Below, piece after piece: positions 1 through 5,234 of a DNA stretch of 8,033 nucleotides. How positions within the stretch are numbered: the stretch's first letter is position 1; each line of letters starts with the position of its first letter. The notes beneath the pieces are model-generated. The model was not told the DNA's origin, did no database searches, and saw nothing but the letters and a program-made list of their open reading frames with translations. A program made the translations under genes and the position numbers. Origin of the DNA: Deltaproteobacteria bacterium (GTDB lineage Bacteria > Desulfobacterota > Desulfuromonadia > Geobacterales > DSM-12255); the NCBI GenBank assembly GCA_017861215.1, contig JAGFXN010000162.1:1-8033 (forward strand), written 5' to 3'.

Positions 1-9
1 AGGTGGTAA

Positions 10-65
10 GGCTGAAGGCTGAAGGCTGAAGGCTGAAGGCTGAAGGCTGAAGGCTGAAGGCTGAA
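10..65. repeat. Heptanucleotide tandem repeat, GGCTGAA x8
   Basis: Eight perfect head-to-tail copies of GGCTGAA run without interruption, flanked by GGTA on the left and GCAGC on the right. The period of seven is not a multiple of three, and no plausible gene covers the repeat, so it appears intergenic. Such arrays expand and contract by replication slippage, so the copy number probably varies between strains. The rest of this leading non-coding stretch (66-118) shows no recognisable element. No function can be read from the repeat. Confidence 0.95.
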
Positions 66-118
66 GCAGCTCAAATTTTCCTGACAAACTTCAGACTGCT
101 AACTATCAACCGTTGTAA

Positions 119-586
119 TTAGGGTAGGTGGATGATTTCTGCGCTGACAGCAGTAGCCGTTATCGTCAGGATAGCGTAGCTTTTCAAATCACTGCCAGCC
201 ATGAGTGTCCCGGGGTTCACCAGCAGAACGCCGTCCTGTTTCTGGACACAGGGGGTATGCGTATGTCCGAAAAGGGCAACCGCGGCCTTTTTCTCCACCG
301 CTTTTCTGACGATACTCTCCAATCCGTATTTGACGCGATAGATGTCGCCGTGGGTAATAAGAAATCTCTTGCCGGCGATTGTCTCAACGAGTTCACGCGG
401 CTCCGTTGCCCGCTGGTCGCAGTTCCCAGGAACCTTGAGCAGGGGGATATCAAGCAGATGTTCAATGACCGTTGCATCGCTTATTTCATCGCCGAGATGA
501 ATAAGCATGTTTGCTCCTGAACCGTTCAGCAGCTTCAAGGGCGCCAGGTAATTACCGTGCGTATCGGAAACGACCATAACTTTCAT
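119..586 (-). CDS. YfcE/MJ0936-family metallophosphodiesterase
   Basis: Predicted 155-residue cytoplasmic calcineurin-like phosphoesterase of the small YfcE/MJ0936 type, which hydrolyses phosphodiesters with a two-metal centre; the physiological substrate is not evident. The metal-ligand motifs are all visible in order: SDTHGN (Asp8, His10), GDE (Asp33), GNCD (Asn55), THGD (His79) and GHTH (His108, His110). The length fits the short members of the family, and there is no signal peptide or membrane segment. The chosen ATG has no Shine-Dalgarno sequence, and a second Met lies at codon 4. A sigma70-like promoter places transcription initiation close to the start codon, so the mRNA may be leaderless. 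The gene is divergent from sppA. The family assignment is firm; the precise start is less so. Confidence 0.93.
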   Translation of the reverse strand: MKVMVVSDTHGNYLAPLKLLNGSGANMLIHLGDEISDATVIEHLLDIPLLKVPGNCDQRATEPRELVETIAGKRFLITHGDIYRVKYGLESIVRKAVEKKAAVALFGHTHTPCVQKQDGVLLVNPGTLMAGSDLKSYAILTITATAVSAEIIHLP

Positions 587-593
587 TAAGACA

Positions 594-623
594 AAGATAG
601 CAGTTAGCCTGCTTTTTCGTCAA
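594..623 (-). promoter_or_regulatory. Putative sigma70 promoter for the phosphodiesterase gene
   Basis: On the minus strand, TTGACG (618-623; five of six matches to TTGACA) is followed by an 18-nt spacer and TATCTT (594-599; four of six matches to TATAAT). Only seven nt separate the -10 box from the ATG at 586, so initiation would fall at or within a base or two of the start codon. This agrees with the absence of a ribosome binding site. It is a sequence-match prediction only. Confidence 0.45.
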
Positions 624-661
624 CTGCTAATACTTATTCTATTTTCACCGGAGCTATCCTT

Positions 662-1555
662 ATGAAAAATCGCTGGATCTGGGTCGCTGTCTGCAGCGGC
701 GGCGTTTTCCTCTGCATGGGTATCTTCGGGCTGTTGGCTGTTGCCTCTATTTTTTCCGACAGGAGCGAACTGACTGTTTCTCCCGGAGTCGGCCTGGTTG
801 CAGTCAAGGGTTTGATACTGGATCCGTTGGAAACGGTGAAGCAGCTTCATGACTTTGCGAAGAATGACAAAGTCAAGGCCGTTGTCCTCAGGATAGATTC
901 TCCCGGCGGAGTTGTCGGCCCTTCCCAGGAGATCTGGTCAGCGGTCAGGAAACTCAAGGAGAAAAAGCCGGTTATCGTTTCCATGGGGAGTGTCGCTGCT
1001 TCAGGCGGCTACTACATTGCCGCGCCGGCAACCCTGATCTATGCAAATCCTGGTACCATTACCGGCAGTATCGGCGTACTGATGAAGTTTTCCAACCTCG
1101 AAGGGTTGATGGGCAAGGTCGGGATGAAATCTTTCACGTTGAAAACCGGCAAGTTCAAGGATGTCGGCTCACCGGCTCGCACCATGAGCACTGAGGAACG
1201 GGCGATGCTCCAGTCAGTCATAGAAAGCACGCACGGTCAATTCATCAAAGCTGTTGCCGAAGGCCGCAGGCTTCCGGAAGATAAGGTCCGGGCGATAGCG
1301 GACGGCAGAATTTTTTCCGGTGAGCAGGCGCTGCAGCAGAAACTGGTTGACCGGCTTGGGACACTGCAGGATGCAGTCGCCGAGGCAGGGAGGGCAGGCG
1401 GCATTTCCGGCGAACCTCAGGTTATAAAACCGCCGAAAAAGAAGCCGGCACTGCTTGACATGCTTGTCGAGGAGAGCTCCGGCCGGTTCGGCAGCCTGCT
1501 GCGCAAGGAGAAAGGCTTTTCACTCAACTATGAACTTGAAGGTATGGAGGAGTAG
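662..1555 (+). CDS. sppA: Signal peptide peptidase SppA (short, single-domain form)
   Basis: Predicted 297-residue membrane-anchored serine protease of family S49 that degrades signal peptides left in the membrane after secretion. An N-terminal hydrophobic anchor spans about residues 6-31, with the catalytic domain outside the cytoplasm. Motifs include RIDSPGG (78-83), AASGGYY with the probable nucleophile Ser114, and TGKFKD with the probable general base Lys166. The Ser-Lys spacing of 52 residues matches Bacillus SppA (Ser147/Lys199). The length fits the half-size form rather than the duplicated E. coli enzyme of about 600 residues. GGAG at 650-653 lies 8 nt before the ATG. It is the first gene of the plus-strand cluster and ends 8 nt before the permease gene, so co-transcription is likely. 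Confidence 0.95.
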   Translation: MKNRWIWVAVCSGGVFLCMGIFGLLAVASIFSDRSELTVSPGVGLVAVKGLILDPLETVKQLHDFAKNDKVKAVVLRIDSPGGVVGPSQEIWSAVRKLKEKKPVIVSMGSVAASGGYYIAAPATLIYANPGTITGSIGVLMKFSNLEGLMGKVGMKSFTLKTGKFKDVGSPARTMSTEERAMLQSVIESTHGQFIKAVAEGRRLPEDKVRAIADGRIFSGEQALQQKLVDRLGTLQDAVAEAGRAGGISGEPQVIKPPKKKPALLDMLVEESSGRFGSLLRKEKGFSLNYELEGMEE

Positions 1556-1563
1556 CAGGGAAC

Positions 1564-2544
1564 ATGCTTGCCTATCTCCTGAAAAGATTCCTCATGCTGC
1601 TGCCACTCTTTATCGGCATAACCCTGATAACGTTTGTGGTCATCCATCTTGCCCCGGGTGAGCCGGTAGAGATGCAGACAGCGCTCAGTCCAAAGGCTTC
1701 GGCAAAATCCCGGGAGCGGCTGCGCGAATACTACGGCCTGGATAAGCCGCTGCATGTGCAGTACCTTTCCTGGCTGGGGCGGTTGTCGCGCCTGGATTTC
1801 GGCCGCTCATTTTCCCCTGACGGCAGACCGGTCATTGATAAGATCAAGGAACGGATTCCTGTTACCCTCTCCATAAATTTTATTGCCCTGCTGCTTGAGT
1901 TCGGGCTTGCCATACCGATCGGCATCATCGCCGCTACCAATCGGAACAGTCTCATTGATAAAGGAATTACCCTCTTTGTATTCATCGGTTTTGCCGTGCC
2001 TACCTTCTGGCTGTCTCTGCTCATGATGTATATCTTCGGCGTAAAACTTGGTATTCTGCCAATTTCAGGTCTGCACTCCCTGGGCGGCGACCGACTGACC
2101 GGCATTGCCTGGCTGCTGGACACGGCAAAACATCTGATTCTGCCGTTAGGTGTGGCAACCTTCGGTGCTCTTGCCGGGCTCTCCCGCTATACGCGAGCGA
2201 CAATGCTTGAAGTTCTTGGCCAGGATTATATTACCACTGCCAGGGGGAAAGGCCTTCCGGAGCGGCTGGTGATTTATCGTCATGCTCTGCGCAATGCTCT
2301 GCTGCCGGTCATCACCATCCTCGGTTTTTCTCTCCCGGGTCTGATTGGCGGCAGTGTCATCTTTGAAACCATCTTTGCCATTCCCGGCATGGGACAGCTC
2401 TTTTATCAGGGGGTAATGTCACGTGATTATCCTCTTGTCATGGGAGTACTGGTGATCGGCGCGCTGTTGACCCTTATCGGCAATCTGCTGGCCGATCTTC
2501 TCTATGCTGTCGCCGATCCGCGAATCAGGCACGGCAACGCCTGA
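1564..2544 (+). CDS. dppB: Peptide-type ABC transporter permease, DppB/OppB family
   Basis: Predicted 326-residue inner-membrane permease subunit of a peptide/nickel-class ABC importer. Hydrophobic segments lie near residues 9-29, 101-124, 135-160, 191-210, 245-268 and 292-316. The cytoplasmic EAA-type loop that contacts the ATPase is at about 216-245 (GQDYITTARGKG and following residues), and the C-terminal family signature ADPRIR is present. The N-terminal LLKRF and LAPGEP motifs are also typical. GGAGGAG at 1546-1552, inside the end of sppA, is the likely ribosome binding site. It is followed 26 nt later by the partner permease. No ATPase or substrate-binding gene occurs in the window, so the substrate (dipeptide, oligopeptide, nickel or another) cannot be assigned; the symbol denotes the family only. 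Confidence 0.93.
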   Translation: MLAYLLKRFLMLLPLFIGITLITFVVIHLAPGEPVEMQTALSPKASAKSRERLREYYGLDKPLHVQYLSWLGRLSRLDFGRSFSPDGRPVIDKIKERIPVTLSINFIALLLEFGLAIPIGIIAATNRNSLIDKGITLFVFIGFAVPTFWLSLLMMYIFGVKLGILPISGLHSLGGDRLTGIAWLLDTAKHLILPLGVATFGALAGLSRYTRATMLEVLGQDYITTARGKGLPERLVIYRHALRNALLPVITILGFSLPGLIGGSVIFETIFAIPGMGQLFYQGVMSRDYPLVMGVLVIGALLTLIGNLLADLLYAVADPRIRHGNA

Positions 2545-2570
2545 CGTATTTATTACAGGAACGCTTCACT

Positions 2571-3428
2571 ATGTCATCGGTACCTACTCATTACTCAAGA
2601 GAAATACTGAAACGCTTCACGGCAAACCGCTTTGCCGCAGCCGGTGCTTTGATCGTGATCGCCCTGTTTGTCATCTCCTTCCTTGCCCCGTACCTGACCC
2701 CCTATTCTCCGGATGATCTTGATGCCTATCACGTGCTTCTCCCGCCGACGGCTGAGCACTGGATGGGTACGGATGAACTAGGCCGCGATGTGCTCACCAG
2801 GATCATCTTCGGCGCCAGAATCTCCCTGAAAGTCGGTTTTGTTGCCGTCGGCATCTCTGCTGTTGTCGGCACTGCGGCGGGACTTCTGGCCGGATATTTC
2901 GGCAGTTGGGTTGATCAGTTGCTGATGCGCCTCGTTGATATCATGTTATGTTTTCCGACTTTTTTTCTGATACTGGCTGTTATCGCCATGCTGGAACCGT
3001 CAATCTGGTATATCATGATAGTCATCGGCCTGACCGGCTGGATGGGAGTGGCCAGGCTGGTACGCGCTGAAGTGCTGTCACTGCGGGAGCGGGATTTTGT
3101 TCTTGCGGCCAGAGGGATCGGCGCCTCGGATGTCAGGATCATTTTCCGCCATATTCTCCCCAACGCCCTGTCGCCGGTGCTGGTTACCGCTACTCTCGGT
3201 GTTGCCGGCGCCATTCTGACTGAATCCGCTCTCTCCTTTCTCGGCATCGGCGTGCAACCGCCGACACCCAGCTGGGGGAACATGCTGACCGCAGGCAAGG
3301 ATTATCTCGAGTTTGCCTGGTGGCTCTCCCTTTTCCCCGGACTGGCGATTCTGGTTACCGTAATTGCCTACAATCTTGTCGGCGAAGGACTGCGGGACGC
3401 GCTCGATCCGCGCTTGTCACGCTTTTGA
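2571..3428 (+). CDS. dppC: Peptide-type ABC transporter permease, DppC/OppC family
   Basis: Predicted 285-residue inner-membrane permease that would pair with the preceding subunit. The N-terminal helix is at about 20-42. It is followed by the hallmark periplasmic HWMGTDELGRDV motif (63-74) of OppC-type proteins and further hydrophobic segments near 86-110, 120-145, 147-165, 202-225 and 250-272. The EAA loop (RERDFVLAARGIGA, 172-185) and the C-terminal LRDALDPR signature are present. A weak AGGA at 2557-2560 precedes the ATG. As in other systems of this class, B and C permeases are adjacent, but the usual D and F ATPases and the binding protein are missing from this window and must be encoded elsewhere. 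The substrate is unknown. Confidence 0.93.
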   Translation: MSSVPTHYSREILKRFTANRFAAAGALIVIALFVISFLAPYLTPYSPDDLDAYHVLLPPTAEHWMGTDELGRDVLTRIIFGARISLKVGFVAVGISAVVGTAAGLLAGYFGSWVDQLLMRLVDIMLCFPTFFLILAVIAMLEPSIWYIMIVIGLTGWMGVARLVRAEVLSLRERDFVLAARGIGASDVRIIFRHILPNALSPVLVTATLGVAGAILTESALSFLGIGVQPPTPSWGNMLTAGKDYLEFAWWLSLFPGLAILVTVIAYNLVGEGLRDALDPRLSRF

Positions 3429-3452
3429 ATTTTCTTTGAAAGGCGGCAATGA

Positions 3453-3827
3453 ATGAAGCTTGTCAACAGCGATTATGACATAGCAACTCTGGAAGATGAA
3501 CTGCGGGTTGACGCTCTCTGCCGCGAACTGCTGCTCGCCTTTTACAACGACCGGCTCGGGGCGGGTATTGAAGAACATGAGGCCACTTTGCTGGCCATCA
3601 ACACTCTTGAACCTGACAGCAGTGAACTGGCGGCTCATCTCAAAGGTATCTGCGAATTCTACCGCTTTCTGGCCGCCCAGCAGGCGATCACTGCTGCCGC
3701 CTTCAGGGAGATTGAGAACGAGTGTCAGGACAGCGGCTACTATCGGCAGAGGATCGATTCCTTCTGGGATATCCAGGGAGACGGGTATTTTGCCTGGGAA
3801 GAGGAGTGCTCCCTGAAAAATGGCTGA
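3453..3827 (+). CDS. Unrecognised 124-residue acidic protein, coupled to hgcA
   Basis: I do not recognise this protein. It is 124 residues, acidic, and looks mostly alpha-helical and soluble, with no signal peptide or membrane segment. Its N-terminal half has amphipathic stretches (EDELRVDALCREL, 14-26); the C-terminal part is rich in aromatic and acidic residues (YYRQRIDSFWDIQGDGYF, 96-113). Cysteines occur singly at 23, 67, 91 and 119. AGGCGG at 3441-3446 lies 6 nt before the ATG. It begins 24 nt after the permease gene and its last 8 nt overlap the start of hgcA, which implies translational coupling. Codon use and reading-frame integrity look like a real gene. A role alongside mercury methylation is suggested by position only. 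Confidence 0.8.
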   Translation: MKLVNSDYDIATLEDELRVDALCRELLLAFYNDRLGAGIEEHEATLLAINTLEPDSSELAAHLKGICEFYRFLAAQQAITAAAFREIENECQDSGYYRQRIDSFWDIQGDGYFAWEEECSLKNG

Positions 3828-4926
3828 CGACAGTATCCATGCAGTGCCTGGTGACAAACCGCCCTGCTGAGGCCCGAAGAACCCCGCGGTCAGCGGGGCG
3901 ATAGATGAGCATCTCCCCGGTTTTCTCTCCTGGTATCCGGCTGTTACCGAACTGCGTATCCCGGTGGTCTCTTCCTGCCTGTCATGTGCCGATACGCTTG
4001 GCGGCTGGAAGGCACGCTGGGGCATGGGGCGGATGACCTATCTGGTGCCGCCCGGGCTGTATGCCATCGGCGCTCCTGATGCAGCAAGCCCGGTCATGGT
4101 CACTGCCAATTACAAGATGACCTATGACATTGTCAGAGAATCTCTGGCTGGCAGGAGTGTCTGGCTCCTTGTGCTGGAGACTTTCGGCATCAACGTCTGG
4201 TGCGCCGCCGGTAAAGGGACTTTCGGCACCGGCGAGCTTGTCCGGCGCGTCGAACAAACCGGTCTGGCCGGGATAGTGGCGCATCGCCGGCTGATTCTGC
4301 CGCTGGTCGGGGCTGCCGGAGTCAAGGCCCTGGAGGTTCGCCAGCGGACCGGCTTCAGCGTCTGCTTTGCGACGCTGCGTGCCGCCGACCTCCCGGCATA
4401 TCTTGACGCAGGGATGACTGCCTCCGCCGGCATGAGGGCGCTGACCTTCACCTTGTATGAACGGCTCGTGCTTACTCCGGTCGAGATAGTCGGCAGCCTG
4501 AAAAAATCGCTGCTGCCGTTGTTGCTCATCTTCATTGCTGCCGCTGTTTCCGCTGCCGGTTTCAACCCGGCGGCCGGTTTTGCCGCCAGCGCCATCTATC
4601 TCGCCGCACTGCTGAGCGGAACTTTTCTTGCACCGCTCCTGCTGCCGTGGCTCCCTACCAGAAGTTTTGCCGTCAAAGGGGCGGCGGCCGGATTATTGGT
4701 CGCGCTCGCCATCATCTTCGCAACCGGTCTGACTTCTCGTGCCGCCCTGGCGGCAGTGCTGCTGCTGGTGCCGGCGGTCAGCTCCTTTTTCATGCTCAAT
4801 TTTACCGGCAGCACGCCGTTCACATCAAAATCAGGGGTCAGGAAAGAGATGCGCTGGGCGCTGCCTTTCCAGGGGGCAGCGCTGCTTGCCGGGGTCGTTA
4901 CTGCTCTGGCGGGAAGGTTTTTGTGA
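3820..4926 (+). CDS. hgcA: HgcA corrinoid mercury methyltransferase, probable selenoprotein (UGA at codon 17)
   Basis: HgcA transfers a methyl group from its bound corrinoid to Hg(II), forming methylmercury. The cap-helix motif NVWCAAGK (125-132) holds the corrinoid-facing Cys128, equivalent to Cys93 of Desulfovibrio ND132 HgcA. LGGWKARWG and the following PPGLYA block are also HgcA-like. About five membrane helices follow (near 230-247, 253-278, 283-303, 308-327, 350-368), with the conserved NFTGSTPFTSKSG loop (327-339). From the ATG at 3820 the protein is 368 residues, interrupted only by TGA at codon 17 after Cys16. With the SECIS-like hairpin this is read as selenocysteine. A non-Sec start would have to be the GTG at 3964, which lacks a ribosome binding site. 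A second thiol pair, CLSC, is at 53-56. AGGAG at 3802-3806 is 13 nt from the ATG. The HgcA identity is firm; Sec decoding is inferred, the alternatives being a nonsense mutation or sequence error. Confidence 0.9.
3868..3898 (+). promoter_or_regulatory. Putative bacterial SECIS element of hgcA (UGA plus hairpin)
   Basis: In-frame TGA (3868-3870) follows TGC. A perfect 6-bp stem, CCCCGC (3882-3887) with GCGGGG (3893-3898), closes a 5-nt loop GGTCA (3888-3892) that starts 17 nt after the TGA. Bacterial SECIS models require an apical loop about 16-37 nt after UGA with G in one of the first two loop positions; both hold here. The loop core GGUC, framed by GC pairs, matches the SelB-binding loop of E. 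coli fdhF. A bulged U on the 5' side, as in fdhF, is not evident. SelB with selenocysteyl-tRNA would be expected to bind here and drive Sec insertion. selA, selB and selC are not in the window. Confidence 0.72.
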
Positions 4927-5213
4927 AAGGATTCAGCTACCTCAGGGACGTCGTCACGCTTGAACTGGACCGGGAGCTCTGTATCGGCTGCGGACTCTGT
5001 GCGGAGGTCTGCCCGCAGCAGCTCTTCGCGATGCAGGGCGGCAAGGCGCAGATCATGGAGAAGGACGCCTGCATGGAGTGCGGCGCCTGCGCCCTCAACT
5101 GCCCGGTCACGGCAATTGCGGTGGATGCCGGGGTGGGGTGCGCCTCCGGGATGATCAATGAATGGCTCGCCTCACTGAAGCTGGGGGGCGGTTCTGATTC
5201 TTCCTGCTGCTGA
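4923..5213 (+). CDS. hgcB: HgcB 2[4Fe-4S] ferredoxin of mercury methylation
   Basis: Predicted 96-residue ferredoxin partner of HgcA, thought to reduce the corrinoid cofactor and to deliver Hg(II). Two [4Fe-4S] binding motifs are visible: CIGCGLCAEVC (20-30) and CMECGACALNC (50-60), each followed by Pro. The diagnostic extra cysteine Cys73 lies in GVGCAS, and the chain ends in the vicinal pair Cys95-Cys96; both features are conserved in HgcB (Cys73 and Cys94/Cys95 in Desulfovibrio ND132). The GTG start overlaps the hgcA TGA as GTGA, and GGGAAGG (4911-4917) lies 5 nt upstream. The frame stays open upstream of this GTG, but that part lies inside hgcA and shows no HgcB character. The length matches the family. 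It is translationally coupled to hgcA and is the last gene of the operon. Confidence 0.96.
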   Translation: MKGFSYLRDVVTLELDRELCIGCGLCAEVCPQQLFAMQGGKAQIMEKDACMECGACALNCPVTAIAVDAGVGCASGMINEWLASLKLGGGSDSSCC

Positions 5214-5234
5214 ACCTCTTCAGAGCAGGCTTTT
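5203..5234 (+). terminator. Putative intrinsic terminator after hgcB
   Basis: CCTGCT (5203-5208) and CTGAA (5210-5214) pair with AGCAGG (5224-5229) and TTCAG (5219-5223). This gives 11 base pairs with a single bulged G at 5209 and a 4-nt loop, followed by C and TTTT (5231-5234). The hairpin spans both the hgcB stop and the convergent pepF stop, which lie only six nt apart. The T-run is short, so termination may be partial. There is no T-run on the minus side. Confidence 0.5.

Noticed and set aside
3417..4025. Minus-strand open frame of 202 codons over the start of hgcA
   Set aside because: It is antisense to the 124-residue gene and hgcA, with low-complexity shadow composition and no recognisable motif.
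3964..4926. HgcA starting at the GTG at 3964
   Set aside because: There is no ribosome binding site ahead of it, it would leave a 136-nt gap in an otherwise tightly packed operon, and it discards in-frame protein-like sequence that joins an overlapping ATG at 3820 through a TGA with a SECIS-like hairpin.
3820..4926. hgcA as a pseudogene with a nonsense mutation
   Set aside because: The rest of the frame is intact, hgcB is intact and coupled, and the TGA sits next to Cys with a properly placed GGUC-loop hairpin. It remains the main alternative until sel genes and homologues are checked.
4647..5213. HgcB as a 188-residue protein starting inside hgcA
   Set aside because: The N-terminal 92 residues would lie within hgcA in another frame and show no HgcB character. 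The GTG at 4923 has a good ribosome binding site and gives the usual length of about 95 residues.
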